From Algoriphagus hitonicola (GTDB lineage: Bacteria > Bacteroidota > Bacteroidia > Cytophagales > Cyclobacteriaceae), in NCBI RefSeq assembly GCF_900113375.1, contig NZ_FOPC01000009.1:124001-188000 (forward strand): a stretch of DNA of 64,000 nt, given 5' to 3'. Of the stretch, positions 34,524-43,922 are shown piece after piece. The position numbers and the translations under genes are program-made. The notes under the pieces are model-generated. The model had not been told where the DNA came from. It saw nothing but the letters and a program-made list of their open reading frames with translations, and did not search any database. How positions within the stretch are numbered: position 1 is the stretch's first letter; every line of letters starts with the position of its first letter.

Positions 34524-34677
34524 TAAAAAACCATTCGCACTTCGACTGGATGAAGAAATGATGAAAGCGGTCGAAAAATGGGCTGCGGATGAATTTCGCA
34601 GTACCAATGGGCAGCTGGAATGGATTGTCAGAGAAGCGCTAAAAAAATCCGGACGATTGCCCAAGAAAAAGGAATGA
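34516..34677 (+). CDS. Arc/ribbon-helix-helix DNA-binding protein, 53 aa
   Basis: ATG 34516 to TGA 34675-34677 encodes 53 residues. FALRLDEEMMKAVEKWAADE (residues 7-26) is the ribbon and first helix of a ribbon-helix-helix domain, and STNGQLEWIVREALKKSG (29-46) is the second helix with the Arc-type turn. The start overlaps the preceding gene by 8 nt, so the three genes are translationally coupled. It may repress its own operon; no toxin partner is present. Confidence 0.8.
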   Translation: MANKKPFALRLDEEMMKAVEKWAADEFRSTNGQLEWIVREALKKSGRLPKKKE

Positions 34678-34723
34678 ACTATTCTTATAAAATTATGTTT
34701 TTAAGATTATAAACTTTATCATC

Positions 34724-35131
34724 ATGACCTATTCAAAAATTCTTAGAATCGCACTAATTGCCATCGGAGTTTATCTTTTCAATCCGATTTCCGAGGCTGT
34801 AGCCCAGGAAGTCATCATCGAAAGTGAAATGACCAAAGAGGAGAAAAAAGCACTTAAACTGGAAAAGAAAGTCAAAAAGGACGAATTAAAACTTTTAAAA
34901 AGCCAAGAGAAACTTGTCAAGGAAAACGAAAAGAAAGAAAAGATCCAAGACAACTATGAGAAAGATAATTCTGCGGGAAAACTCTCTCCCAATGACATCG
35001 ATAAAATCAACAAAAAAATAGACAAGCAAGATAAGAAAATCGAAAAACTGGAAAAGCAGATAGAAAAACTTGCTGAATCAATCGAAGACTACAAAGAGGA
35101 AATTGCCAAAATTGACCAAATGGTTCAATAG
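34724..35131 (+). CDS. secreted Lys/Glu-rich coiled-coil protein
   Basis: The 135-residue protein has a signal peptide (LRIALIAIGVYLFNPISEA, then VAQE). The mature part is almost entirely charged helix: KKALKLEKKVKKDELKLL, then IDKINKKIDKQDKKIEKLEK, with heptad-like spacing broken once at SAGKLSPND (about residues 87-95). Probably a periplasmic two-segment coiled coil. No family with known role is recognised. Monocistronic, closed by a strong terminator. Confidence 0.75.
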   Translation: MTYSKILRIALIAIGVYLFNPISEAVAQEVIIESEMTKEEKKALKLEKKVKKDELKLLKSQEKLVKENEKKEKIQDNYEKDNSAGKLSPNDIDKINKKIDKQDKKIEKLEKQIEKLAESIEDYKEEIAKIDQMVQ

Positions 35132-35162
35132 ATTTAACCGACCGCATTAGATCTGAATCAAG

Positions 35163-35201
35163 AAAAAAGGTTGTTTCCGATAAAGAAACAACCTTTTTTT
35201 T
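35163..35201. terminator. strong bidirectional terminator
   Basis: A 15-base perfect stem (35163-35177 with 35185-35199) around a seven-base loop, with A and T runs at both ends. It separates the coiled-coil gene and rimO, which converge here. Confidence 0.9.
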
Positions 35202-35232
35202 ACCAATCGAAGAAGGATTCAAATCCAACACA

Positions 35233-36573
35233 TCACTCCACTACTGAAGCATAGAGATCAAACTCTGAGGCCTCAAAAACTTTGGCCTGCACGAAATCTC
35301 CTACTCGGCAATACGTTTTCGAGGCATCAATCAAGACTTCATTATCTACTTCAACGGAGTCAAATTCGGTGCGACCCACGAAATAGCCGCCTTCTTTTTT
35401 ATCGATCAGTACTTTGAAAGTCTTACCCACTTTTTCTTGATTAAGGTCATAGCTAATTTGCTCCTGTACTTCCATCAAGTGATTGGCTCGCGCTTGCTTT
35501 TCTTCCTGAGATAGCTTGTCTTCCATTCCATAAGCATGGGTGTTTTCCTCATGAGAATAGGTAAAAACCCCTAATCGCTCAAATTTCATCCGCTCCACAA
35601 AATCCACCATCTCCTGAAATTCCTTTTCTCCCTCTCCTGGGTGACCTGCGATCAGCGTTGTCCGAATGGCAATCTCCGGGATCATTTCACGAATTTTATA
35701 AATCAGTTCCTCCTGCTTTTCACGGGTTGTTCCCCTACGCATGGCTTTCAGAACATCGGTCGACCCATGCTGCAAGGGAATATCCAAATACTTGCAAATA
35801 TTATTGCGCTCCTTCATCACCTCAATCACATCCAAAGGAAAGCCAGTTGGATAGGCATAATGAAGGCGAATCCAGTCAATTCCTTCCACATCAGATAGAT
35901 TGCGAAGTAACTCCGCCAGATTACGCTTTTTGTATAAATCCAGCCCGTAATAAGTCGAATCTTGGGCGATCAACAGCAACTCTTTTGTTCCTTGAGCGGC
36001 TTTATGCTGCGCTTCTTTGACCAATTCTTCAATCGGTCGAGAAACGTGGCCACCACGCATCAGTGGAATCGCGCAAAAAGAGCAAGGCCGGTCACAGCCT
36101 TCCGAGATTTTCATGTAGGCATAATGTGCCGAATGGGTCAGCAACCGTTCTCCGACTAACTCATGTTTATAATCCGCCTTGAATTTTTTCAAAATCGCCG
36201 GCAAATCCCGCGTTCCGAAAAAGGCATCCACCTGCGGAATTTCCTTTTCCAAGTCATCCTTATAGCGCTGCGAAAGACATCCTGTCACATAGACTTTATC
36301 GACCAAACCCTGCTCTTTGGCATCGACATATTGCAAAATCGTATCGATGGACTCCTGTTTGGCATTGTCAATAAATCCACAGGTATTGATAATAATGATA
36401 TTATTGTCATCCGAGTTGGATTCATGACTGGCGTTGATTCCGTTTCCTTTGAGCTGTGTCAAAAGAACTTCTGAATCCACCAGGTTTTTGGAGCAACCCA
36501 TGGTGATGATATTGACTTTGTCTTTCTTTAATGTTCTCGCTTTCACTGCTATTCCTCGATTTTGAGTTTGCAA
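35233..36573 (-). CDS. rimO: ribosomal protein S12 methylthiotransferase RimO
   Basis: RimO is a radical-SAM enzyme with two Fe-S clusters that adds a methylthio group to an aspartate of ribosomal protein S12. The N-terminal UPF0004 domain starts with VNIITMGCSKNLVDSEVL and has INTCGFIDNAK and VTGCLSQRY, giving the three cysteines of the auxiliary cluster. The radical-SAM motif is SEGCDRPCSFCAIP (CxxxCxxC), and a TRAM domain closes the protein. The ATG at 36573 gives 446 residues. A GTG at 36546 would give the more usual start KARTLKKDKVNIIT and may be the true one. Confidence 0.95.
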   Translation of the reverse strand: MQTQNRGIAVKARTLKKDKVNIITMGCSKNLVDSEVLLTQLKGNGINASHESNSDDNNIIIINTCGFIDNAKQESIDTILQYVDAKEQGLVDKVYVTGCLSQRYKDDLEKEIPQVDAFFGTRDLPAILKKFKADYKHELVGERLLTHSAHYAYMKISEGCDRPCSFCAIPLMRGGHVSRPIEELVKEAQHKAAQGTKELLLIAQDSTYYGLDLYKKRNLAELLRNLSDVEGIDWIRLHYAYPTGFPLDVIEVMKERNNICKYLDIPLQHGSTDVLKAMRRGTTREKQEELIYKIREMIPEIAIRTTLIAGHPGEGEKEFQEMVDFVERMKFERLGVFTYSHEENTHAYGMEDKLSQEEKQARANHLMEVQEQISYDLNQEKVGKTFKVLIDKKEGGYFVGRTEFDSVEVDNEVLIDASKTYCRVGDFVQAKVFEASEFDLYASVVE

Positions 36574-36622
36574 AGGTAGGGAAAAAGCCTTGCAAAGTAT
36601 GGGATGAGGCCAAATCTACTAT

Positions 36623-37411
36623 TCAAAAATCTTGGAGCTCTGTATTCCAAAGAAAAAGCCCATTTGCCGGAGCAGGAGGTATTTTCTCCCATCTGTTTTC
36701 TGGATTTTCCAACCGTTTAATAATTTCCTCCAAACTCCAAGTACTCAAACCCACGTACCAAACCGCTCGCATGATTTTCCGTACTTGATGATGGAGAAAA
36801 CCTTCTCCTTTGATTTCCATCATCCAGATTTTTTTTGAAAAAAACTGCCCTTCGAACAGACTGGATGGAGAAATTTGGCAGTGAATGACATTGCGCTGAT
36901 AGTCAGACTTCGATTCGGAAAGGGTGCAAAAAGCCTGAAAATCATGTTTTCCCTCAAAGAGTTGGGCAGCGGCATTCATTTTAGATAAATCTATTTTACC
37001 CTCAGAAACTTCGGCGACAAACGCTGTGGCAAAAGGATGAAGAATTGAATTTGAGAAAAAATAACGATAGGTTTTTGATTTCATCCTTGCGATCAGATTA
37101 AATGACCGGTCTGTTTCACTAACCCCAAGCAACTTAATTTCTCCTCCTAAATTCTGATTGAGCCGGTCAAGATAATTTTCCCAGTTGATTTCCTCCTTTG
37201 AAAAAAACTGAAAATATCCTTCCCGACAACTCACTCCCGAGTCGGTTCTACTCCCACCAAGAATCGTAAAATCGTCATTCCCCAATACAAATCGAAAAAC
37301 CCGCTCGAGTTTCCCCTGAATCGTCGGTTGGCCTTTTTGAACAGCCCAACCCTTGAATCGAGCCCCGAAATAACTGACTGCGAAGAGGTAAGAGAACGGT
37401 TTGCTTTGCAA
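36623..37411 (-). CDS. truA: TruA-like tRNA pseudouridine synthase
   Basis: The 262-residue protein has the TruA fold in order: SYFGARFKGWAVQKGQPTIQ (residues 14-33), the catalytic aspartate in GGSRTDSGVSC (about 52-62; usual form GRTDAGVHA), YRYFFSN, the FQAFCT segment and GFLHHQVRKIMRAVWYVG. TruA modifies U38-40 in the anticodon arm of several tRNAs. The active-site loop is diverged and the protein is slightly divergent overall, so target positions could differ. A gap of 49 nt separates it from rimO on the same strand, so the two RNA- or ribosome-modifying genes may be co-transcribed. Confidence 0.88.
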   Translation of the reverse strand: MQSKPFSYLFAVSYFGARFKGWAVQKGQPTIQGKLERVFRFVLGNDDFTILGGSRTDSGVSCREGYFQFFSKEEINWENYLDRLNQNLGGEIKLLGVSETDRSFNLIARMKSKTYRYFFSNSILHPFATAFVAEVSEGKIDLSKMNAAAQLFEGKHDFQAFCTLSESKSDYQRNVIHCQISPSSLFEGQFFSKKIWMMEIKGEGFLHHQVRKIMRAVWYVGLSTWSLEEIIKRLENPENRWEKIPPAPANGLFLWNTELQDF

Positions 37412-37492
37412 AATGATGAGGATTAATGTTCCGGAAGAGTTTGATGCTTGCTGCCGGTTCTGTAAATTTAAGGGAAACCCAAAAATACAGCT

Positions 37493-38065
37493 ATGAAATC
37501 AATTTTGACTCTATTCCTCGTTTTTAGTGGATTTTCAGTCTTTGCGCAATCCACACCGTCAAAAGAAACCCAAATCAAGTTAGCAACTCTTGCTGCTCCT
37601 GAAGATCAGCGAGCCGATGCGACTGTTTATGGATTTGATGGGACTTTACTTCGGAAGGGCAGCAATCAAACCGTTTGCTTAGGAGATGATCCCCGCCGAG
37701 AAAGCTTGAGCGTTTCCTGCTATCACATCAGCGCGCAGCCTTTCATGGAGCGAGGATGGGCCCTTCGCAAAGAGGGAAAAAATGCCCAAGAAATATTTGA
37801 CATTCGGGAAGCTGAATCCAAAGCGGGCAAACTCCAACTCCCTGATCAAGGGGCGACCCTACATGCACTTACTGCAGAACATAGTGATGTAAATTGGGAA
37901 ACAGGCGAGGCCAAAAACACCTACACCCGTTCTGTCGTCTATATCCCGTGGGCAACAGCAGAAAGCACCGGACTTCCACTAAAGCCCGCCAGTCCGGGTT
38001 TACCCTGGATTATGGATCCGGGCACGCATCGGGCGCATATCATGATCAATCCGGCGAGGGATTGA
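37493..38065 (+). CDS. secreted protein of unknown function, 190 aa
   Basis: A signal peptide (MKSILTLFLVFSGFSVFAQ) is followed by a soluble domain with two cysteines (TVCLGDDPRRESLSVSCYH, about residues 61-79) that could form a disulfide. Further blocks are YGFDGTLLRKGSN, RSVVYIPWATAES and the end WIMDPGTHRAHIMINPARD. No family is recognised. It is probably periplasmic or surface-exposed, and stands alone between the divergent TruA-like gene and the toxin-antitoxin patch. Confidence 0.75.
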   Translation: MKSILTLFLVFSGFSVFAQSTPSKETQIKLATLAAPEDQRADATVYGFDGTLLRKGSNQTVCLGDDPRRESLSVSCYHISAQPFMERGWALRKEGKNAQEIFDIREAESKAGKLQLPDQGATLHALTAEHSDVNWETGEAKNTYTRSVVYIPWATAESTGLPLKPASPGLPWIMDPGTHRAHIMINPARD

Positions 38066-38096
38066 GGATATTCAGTAAATTTGAAAAAAATCAGTT

Positions 38097-38395
38097 ATGG
38101 AACTTTCATTAAGAGAGGTCTTCGACGCCGCAAAAAACAGTTTTCAGAATTAATCAATATTCAGAAATCTGATTTCCGATTAGAGCAGATAGAATATAAA
38201 AAGACCGAAAAGATCTGGGAGGTAGTCGTTTCCTATTTGGTAGAAAACAAAAACATAAGCTATCCTTCGGATTTGGCCATTACCAACCTTGCAATAAGAC
38301 TTTCCAACTTACCTTATGAGCGAGTTTATAAAAGGCTAATAATCGACGAGAACAAAGAAGTTCTTGGAATATATATGTTTTCGGAAGCAGGATGA
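38097..38395 (+). pseudogene. PIN-partner gene interrupted by a -1 frameshift at A6
   Basis: ATG 38097 opens MELSLREVFDAAKN and stops at codon 19. The -1 frame from the A run at 38132-38137 continues KKQFSELINIQKSDFRLEQ to the end of a 99-residue product (LGIYMFSEAG). The two halves join sensibly as VFDAAKKQFSELI. The site reads A-AAA-AAC in frame, a known slippery heptamer. The alternative is a TTG-started frame from 38081 whose first residues look unnatural. The stop overlaps the ATG of the PIN gene (ATGA), so this is the usual place of an antitoxin. It may be a programmed frameshift, a recent mutation or a sequencing error. Confidence 0.6.
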
Positions 38396-38847
38396 TTTTT
38401 GTGGATACCAATGCGTTGATACTTTTGATAGTCGGACTAATTGAAAAGTCCCTTATCGCATCGCATAAACGTACTTCGATTTTTGAATCAGATGATTTTG
38501 AGAATTTGGCATTTCTGATCGGCGACTTAGGCAAAATAGTAACTACGCCAAATGTTTTGACAGAAGTGGACAACTTGCTGAATAATTTCCAAAAAGGACA
38601 TCGCTGGGACTATTACTTAGTAATAAGAGAATTGATAGCAAAATCAACAGAGAAATTTCTTGAGTCTAAAAAAATAATTGACTTCGATTCTTTTTTTGAG
38701 GTTGGATTGACTGATAGCGGAGTTTTAGAAATCTGCAAAAATTGTAATTTTTTGATTACCGGAGATTCCAAACTTGCTGATTACCCAAATGCCTATGGGA
38801 TAAAAGTAGTGGATTTGGTGAAAATCAGAAATGAAAGGTTGAATTGA
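38392..38847 (+). CDS. PIN-domain ribonuclease-like protein (probable toxin)
   Basis: The 151-residue protein has the four acidic residues of a PIN nuclease in place: D5 in FVDTNAL, E58 in VLTEVDNLL, D108 in GLTDSGVLEI and D125 in ITGDSKLADY. PIN proteins cleave RNA and commonly act as toxins. The ATG overlaps the stop of the frameshifted upstream gene by four bases, the arrangement of a toxin-antitoxin pair. It converges on a small antitoxin-like gene with a 7-nt gap. Confidence 0.8.
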   Translation: MIFVDTNALILLIVGLIEKSLIASHKRTSIFESDDFENLAFLIGDLGKIVTTPNVLTEVDNLLNNFQKGHRWDYYLVIRELIAKSTEKFLESKKIIDFDSFFEVGLTDSGVLEICKNCNFLITGDSKLADYPNAYGIKVVDLVKIRNERLN

Positions 38848-38854
38848 TTCAACC

Positions 38855-39094
38855 TTATTGAGGTAAGCTCGTTACTTTTTCAATTCTTGAAATCATCTCA
38901 TCCCAAGTAGCAAATTTCATTTTTCCAGAGTCAAACAATTCCAGTCTTCTTTTTAGCTCAGCTTGTTGTTGGGGTTTTAATTCACAATTAGATTCATTGA
39001 ACTCACTGACTATCGAAAACAAAATCTCCAACAATTGAGAATCGGCAGAATCGACTGCTTGATGAAGCTTTTCTTTTAAAATCGAATTTTGCAT
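38855..39094 (-). CDS. small antitoxin-like protein (addiction-module component type), no toxin beside it
   Basis: The 79-residue acidic helical protein ends with QQAELKRRLELFDSGKMKFA then TWDEMISRIEK, which resembles the C-terminal toxin-binding tail of addiction-module component proteins (CHP02574-like), in which the last helix carries W-(D/E)-E. No RelE-type toxin lies on its strand within reach. It may be an orphan antitoxin. Confidence 0.55.
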   Translation of the reverse strand: MQNSILKEKLHQAVDSADSQLLEILFSIVSEFNESNCELKPQQQAELKRRLELFDSGKMKFATWDEMISRIEKVTSLPQ

Positions 39095-39147
39095 ATCTTT
39101 AAAGTTAGTGAATTTAATTGATCAAACAGTTTTCTCCAATGACCGGA

Positions 39148-39174
39148 TAAAAACCCACCCCATTTCTGAGGTGG
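39148..39174 (-). terminator. terminator of the branched-chain amino-acid operon
   Basis: On the minus strand CCACC pairs with GGTGG around a ten-base loop, then GTTTTTA follows. It lies about 30 nt after the leuB stop. Confidence 0.65.
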
Positions 39175-39200
39175 TCCTTTCATTTTTAAATGGGATTAGG

Positions 39201-40268
39201 TTATCCCAATATTTTTGAAGCCAACCAGTCTCCCACTTCGGAGGTTTTGTAGGCTTTGCCGCCTTCGGCAATATCTTCGGTGACTATTCCTTCGGTTAAT
39301 GAAAGATTGACGATATCGGAAATTAGGTTAGCTTCTTCTTTTAGGTCAAATGCATACTCAAACATCATGGCAGCTGAGAGCACCGTTGCTAAGGGGTTCG
39401 CAATATCTTTTCCCGCAGCCTGCGGATAGGAACCGTGAATCGGTTCGAAAAGCTTCACATCGGAACCCAAAGAAGCAGAAGGCATCAAACCCATAGATCC
39501 GGAAATCACCGATGCCTCATCAGTTAAAATATCTCCGAATAGATTCTCGGTGATCAAGACATCATAAGCCTTTGGCCATTGGATCAATCGCATCGCCACC
39601 GCATCCACAAATTCGTATTCAACTTTCACATCCGGGTATTCGGCAGCCAATTCCTGCACAGTTTCCCTCCACAATCTGGAAGTCGCCATGACATTGGCTT
39701 TGTCCACGCAGGTCAGAAGTTTTCTTCTTTTTTGCGCCGCTTCGAAACCCATTCTGGCCAATCTCACAATCTCTTCTTTGCTGTACACATTGGTATCGAA
39801 AGCCTTGGTGCCTTGCTCATTTCGACCTCTGGGTTCGCCAAAATAAATCCCTCCAGTCAACTCACGAAAAAAGACAAAATCCACCCCTTCTACGCGATCC
39901 AGCTTCAAAGGCGACTTGTGCACCAAAGAAGGAAAAGTAAAGGTCGGCCGAACATTGGCAAAAAGACCCAACTTCTGACGCATTCTCAACAATCCCTGCT
40001 CAGGTCTTACTTTCGCTTTGGGGTCATTGTCGTACTTCGGATCTCCGATTGCACCGAAAAGGACAGCATCTGATGCCGCACAAATTTCATGGGTAGCATC
40101 CGGATACGGATCCCCGGTAGCATCGATGGCAGAGGCTCCGACAAGACCTTCTTTAAAGCTAATTTGATGTCCAAATTTTTGACCTATAGCTTTCACTACT
40201 TTGACTGCCTGAGCGATAACCTCAGGGCCGATACCATCACCCGGCAATAACGCGATATTCATTTCCAT
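39201..40268 (-). CDS. leuB: 3-isopropylmalate dehydrogenase
   Basis: LeuB oxidatively decarboxylates 3-isopropylmalate with NAD in leucine synthesis, and the same enzyme type can oxidise 3-methylmalate in the citramalate route to isoleucine. Marks in its 355 residues: [29 protein letters not shown], the [21 protein letters not shown] substrate region split by normal spacing, [13 protein letters not shown], the metal-site [13 protein letters not shown] and [18 protein letters not shown]. It is last in the operon and overlaps the end of cimA by about 30 nt. Confidence 0.96.
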   Translation of the reverse strand: MEMNIALLPGDGIGPEVIAQAVKVVKAIGQKFGHQISFKEGLVGASAIDATGDPYPDATHEICAASDAVLFGAIGDPKYDNDPKAKVRPEQGLLRMRQKLGLFANVRPTFTFPSLVHKSPLKLDRVEGVDFVFFRELTGGIYFGEPRGRNEQGTKAFDTNVYSKEEIVRLARMGFEAAQKRRKLLTCVDKANVMATSRLWRETVQELAAEYPDVKVEYEFVDAVAMRLIQWPKAYDVLITENLFGDILTDEASVISGSMGLMPSASLGSDVKLFEPIHGSYPQAAGKDIANPLATVLSAAMMFEYAFDLKEEANLISDIVNLSLTEGIVTEDIAEGGKAYKTSEVGDWLASKILG

Positions 40269-41829
40269 AATTTGTGGATTCTTCTTTCTCTGGGTTGTAA
40301 TTAATTGTTTCTAAAATATTAAGCATCTTTTCGGTAGCCTTCATGGCCGCGATGGTTTGGTCCGCATCTAACCCCTTGGTCTTAAATAGTTTCCCAAATT
40401 CCCATGTGATCACGGTCTCTACAAAGGCATCTGTTTTCCCACCCGGAGGGATTGAAACATGGTAATCCGTCAACCTAGGCAGCTCTTTCCCAATTGACTT
40501 ATAAATCTTCTTCAATGCCCGCATAAAGGAATCGTATTGTCCGTCTCCTGTGGCACTTGCATCATAAAATTTCCCGTGAATATTCATCCGAAGCTGAACG
40601 GTAGGCTTCAGTCCCTTCGAATGAGTCATATGATATCCCTCGATGCTGATATTTCTGGTGATGGAGTTATTCTGTAATACATCGGAAATGATGTAAGGCA
40701 AATCTTCCGTCGTGACTCGCTCCTTTTTATCTCCAAGTTCTATGATTCGTTGTGTCACTCGGGCAAGTTCTTCTTTTTCCAAAGAAATCCCCAATTCCTC
40801 CAAATTCTTCAGAATATTGGCTTTACCGGAGGTTTTCCCCAGCGCGTACTTCCGTTGACGACCAAATCGCTCCGGAAGCAAATCATTAAAATAGAGATTT
40901 TTTTTATTATCTCCGTCCGCATGGATCCCGGCAGTTTGGGTAAAGACATTTTCTCCGACCACCGGTTTATTTGCAGGAATATGATGTCCGGAAAATTGCT
41001 CAACCAATTTGGATACACGGAAAATCTTGTGCTCCTGCACTCCTATCTGAAAACCTGTAAAATCCTTTACGACCGCTATCACGGACTCCAAAGGAGCATT
41101 CCCAGCACGTTCACCGAGACCATTGATCGTCGTATGGATCCCGGAGGCCCCATGAAGGATAGCCTCCATCACATTGGCCACCGACAAATCGTAATCGTTG
41201 TGCGCATGAAAGTCGAAATGGACATCGGGGAATTTCCCAACCAACTCATCGAAAAAGTGTCTGACCTCATCAGGAGACAAAAGTCCCAAGGTATCTGGCA
41301 ACATGATTCGTTTGATGGGCTGAGAACTTAGAAATTCGATCAAGTTGAGGGTATATTCCTTCGAATTACGCATCCCATTGGACCAGTCTTCCAAATAGAC
41401 GTTGACTTCTATTCCTTTTTCTTTCGCCAATTGGATGCTTTTGGCGATTTCGGCAAAGTGCTGTTCAGGAGTTTTTTTGAGCTGATGGGTGAGGTGATTC
41501 AATGAACCCTTCGTCAAAAGATTCATGACTCGCGCTCCTGCCTGTAAAATCCAATCTATTGAGGCAGGTGTATCGACAAAACCCAAGACCTCCACCCGGT
41601 CTAGGTAACCTTTCTGTTCGGCCCAGTGGGTGATTTTTTGAACCCCTTCTAATTCTCCCGAAGAAACGCGGGCGGATGCCACTTCGATCCGGTCTACTTT
41701 GAGTTCATCAAGGAGTAATTTAGCAATCTGGAGCTTTTCCGAAGGCAAAAAGGAAACCCCCGAGGTCTGTTCTCCATCCCTCAATGTGGTATCCATGATT
41801 TCTATTTTCCTATTCGCCTCCATTTTCAA
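40237..41829 (-). CDS. cimA: (R)-citramalate synthase, CimA type
   Basis: The 530-residue protein belongs to the LeuA/CimA/homocitrate synthase family: [20 protein letters not shown] (residues 12-31) holds the catalytic start, [13 protein letters not shown] the metal histidines and [13 protein letters not shown] the conserved lid segment. Its wording [17 protein letters not shown] and [15 protein letters not shown] follows the Leptospira-type citramalate synthase rather than true LeuA. A second enzyme with normal LeuA features is present upstream in the same operon. CimA makes citramalate from pyruvate and acetyl-CoA, the first step of threonine-independent isoleucine synthesis. The C-terminal 150 residues are the regulatory LeuA-dimer domain. 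Confidence 0.85.
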   Translation of the reverse strand: MKMEANRKIEIMDTTLRDGEQTSGVSFLPSEKLQIAKLLLDELKVDRIEVASARVSSGELEGVQKITHWAEQKGYLDRVEVLGFVDTPASIDWILQAGARVMNLLTKGSLNHLTHQLKKTPEQHFAEIAKSIQLAKEKGIEVNVYLEDWSNGMRNSKEYTLNLIEFLSSQPIKRIMLPDTLGLLSPDEVRHFFDELVGKFPDVHFDFHAHNDYDLSVANVMEAILHGASGIHTTINGLGERAGNAPLESVIAVVKDFTGFQIGVQEHKIFRVSKLVEQFSGHHIPANKPVVGENVFTQTAGIHADGDNKKNLYFNDLLPERFGRQRKYALGKTSGKANILKNLEELGISLEKEELARVTQRIIELGDKKERVTTEDLPYIISDVLQNNSITRNISIEGYHMTHSKGLKPTVQLRMNIHGKFYDASATGDGQYDSFMRALKKIYKSIGKELPRLTDYHVSIPPGGKTDAFVETVITWEFGKLFKTKGLDADQTIAAMKATEKMLNILETINYNPEKEESTNYGNEYRVIAG

Positions 41830-41831
41830 TC

Positions 41832-42422
41832 TTATTTGGACGCTTCAAAAGCGTCAATTTCAGCTGACATATTCAACAAGTAGTCGATATCGTCGAAACC
41901 GTTTTGCATATTGTCTTTTTTGTACTCATTGATGTCAAAAGGTTCAGATTCTCCCGTTGCGAGGAGTTTGATCTTTTGCTCGGGTAGGTTCACTTCGATT
42001 TCGGTCGAAGGATTTGCTTCGATTGCATCGAAAAGTTTTTCCGCAAATCCCGGTGAAACAGTCACCGGAAGTACACCGATATTCAGGCAGTTATTTTTGA
42101 AGATATCTGCGAAAAAACTGGAGACCACACAGCGGAATCCATAATCATAAATTGCCCAGACGGCATGCTCGCGACTGGAACCTGAGCCAAAGTTTTTTCC
42201 TGCTACCAAGATTTTTCCACTGTAAGTTGGATCATTGAGCACAAAATCCTTTTTCGGGTTGCCTTCTACATCATAGCGCCAGTCTCGGAATAGATTATCC
42301 CCAAAACCTTCTCGCTCCGTTGCTTTCAAAAAGCGCGCAGGGATGATTTGGTCCGTATCGACGTTTTCTGCGGGTAAAGGAACCGCTGTACTTTTCAGTA
42401 CTGTAAATTTATCGTAAGCCAT
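41832..42422 (-). CDS. leuD: 3-isopropylmalate dehydratase, small subunit
   Basis: The 196-residue LeuD swivels onto LeuC to close the aconitase-type active site. Marks are VPLPAENVDTDQIIPARFLK (residues 14-33), ILVAGKNFGSGSSREHAVWA (the loop with the catalytic serine) and FFADIFKNNCLNIGVLPV. It sits between leuC (88-nt gap) and cimA (2-nt gap). In the citramalate route LeuCD also isomerises citramalate. Confidence 0.96.
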   Translation of the reverse strand: MAYDKFTVLKSTAVPLPAENVDTDQIIPARFLKATEREGFGDNLFRDWRYDVEGNPKKDFVLNDPTYSGKILVAGKNFGSGSSREHAVWAIYDYGFRCVVSSFFADIFKNNCLNIGVLPVTVSPGFAEKLFDAIEANPSTEIEVNLPEQKIKLLATGESEPFDINEYKKDNMQNGFDDIDYLLNMSAEIDAFEASK

Positions 42423-42510
42423 TTTTTTCGAATTGAAAGATTGGAAAATTGGAAGTCATGATATGAAAATTTTACATTTTGAAAATTTCAGGCTTCTGAC
42501 TTCAAACCTC

Positions 42511-43917
42511 TTAATTATTAAATACTTCTCGAGGATCTGTGATTCGGCCAGTGACGGCAACTGCCGCTACGGTAAGTGGCGAGGCAAGCATCGTACGAGC
42601 ACCAGGACCTTGACGGCCTTCGAAATTTCTGTTGGAGGTCGAAACGGCATACTTTCCAGCAGGAATTTTATCATCATTCATGGCCAGACAAGCTGAGCAG
42701 CCGGGCTGGCGTAATTCAAATCCAGCCTCCTCGAGAATTTTCACCAATCCTTCTTCATGGGCCATTTTTTCTACTTCTCTGGATCCAGGCACAATCCAAG
42801 CCGTAATATTATCGGCTTTCCTTCGTCCTTTGACAAACTGAGCCACGGATCGGATATCCTCGATTCTTCCATTGGTACAGGATCCTACGAAAACATAATC
42901 CACCAATTTTCCTTTAACTGCTTCACCAGGCTGAAAACCCATATAATCCAGGGATTTTAGGTAAGATTTTTTATTTGATCCTTCCATTCCATCTAAACTG
43001 GGAATTGTGCCTTTTACTTTGATGCCCATTCCCGGATTGGTACCATAGGTGATCATCGGCTCAATATCTGCTGCGTCATAGGTGTACTCTTTGTCGAAAA
43101 CTGCCCCTTGATCGGTTTGAAGTGAGTTCCAATATTCCACCGCTTGATCCCAGGCTTCCCCTTTTGGAGAATATCGCTTCCCTTTTAGGTAATTATAAGT
43201 GGTTTCATCAGGTGCGATAAATCCTCCTCTTGCTCCCATTTCAATGGACATATTACAAATCGTCATCCGTGCCTCCATAGAAAGATTTCTGATGGCAGAT
43301 CCCGCATATTCTACAAAATAGCCCGTAGCTCCCGCAGCGGAAATTTTCGAAATGATATAAAGAATAATGTCTTTCGAGGTCACCCCATTTCCCAATTCTC
43401 CATCTACAGAAATCCGCATCTTTTTGGGTTTGGACTGCATGATGCACTGGGTGGCCAAAACCATTTCGACTTCGGATGTACCGATTCCAAAAGCAATCGC
43501 TCCGAACGCCCCATGAGTGGAGGTGTGAGAATCTCCACAGACAATAGTCATCCCAGGCTGGGTGACCCCGAGTTCCGGTCCAATCACATGGACGATTCCG
43601 TGATGAGCCGAACCCAAATCATGGAGTTCGATTCCATATCTTTTACAATTCTCCCGAAGTCGCTCCACTTGCATTCGAGAAAGTTTATCCTTGATCGTTT
43701 GATCTTGTGCCACGGTGGGCACGTTATGGTCTGGAGTGGCAATGGTCCGCTCTGGATATTTCACACCGATTCCCCGCTTTTCCAAGTTTAGGAAGGCGAC
43801 AGGAGAGGTCACTTCATGAATAAAATGTTTATCGATGAAGAACACGTCTGGACCCTGAGAGACCGATTTAACCACGTGTGCATCCCAAACTTTATCAAAT
43901 AATGTTTTCTTTTCCAT
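42511..43917 (-). CDS. leuC: 3-isopropylmalate dehydratase, large subunit
   Basis: The 468-residue LeuC isomerises 2- to 3-isopropylmalate using a [4Fe-4S] cluster. The cluster cysteines are in [10 protein letters not shown] and [10 protein letters not shown], and [20 protein letters not shown] and the early block [16 protein letters not shown] are standard. Five nucleotides separate it from leuA upstream. Confidence 0.97.
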   Translation of the reverse strand: MEKKTLFDKVWDAHVVKSVSQGPDVFFIDKHFIHEVTSPVAFLNLEKRGIGVKYPERTIATPDHNVPTVAQDQTIKDKLSRMQVERLRENCKRYGIELHDLGSAHHGIVHVIGPELGVTQPGMTIVCGDSHTSTHGAFGAIAFGIGTSEVEMVLATQCIMQSKPKKMRISVDGELGNGVTSKDIILYIISKISAAGATGYFVEYAGSAIRNLSMEARMTICNMSIEMGARGGFIAPDETTYNYLKGKRYSPKGEAWDQAVEYWNSLQTDQGAVFDKEYTYDAADIEPMITYGTNPGMGIKVKGTIPSLDGMEGSNKKSYLKSLDYMGFQPGEAVKGKLVDYVFVGSCTNGRIEDIRSVAQFVKGRRKADNITAWIVPGSREVEKMAHEEGLVKILEEAGFELRQPGCSACLAMNDDKIPAGKYAVSTSNRNFEGRQGPGARTMLASPLTVAAVAVTGRITDPREVFNN

Positions 43918-43922
43918 AGTAA

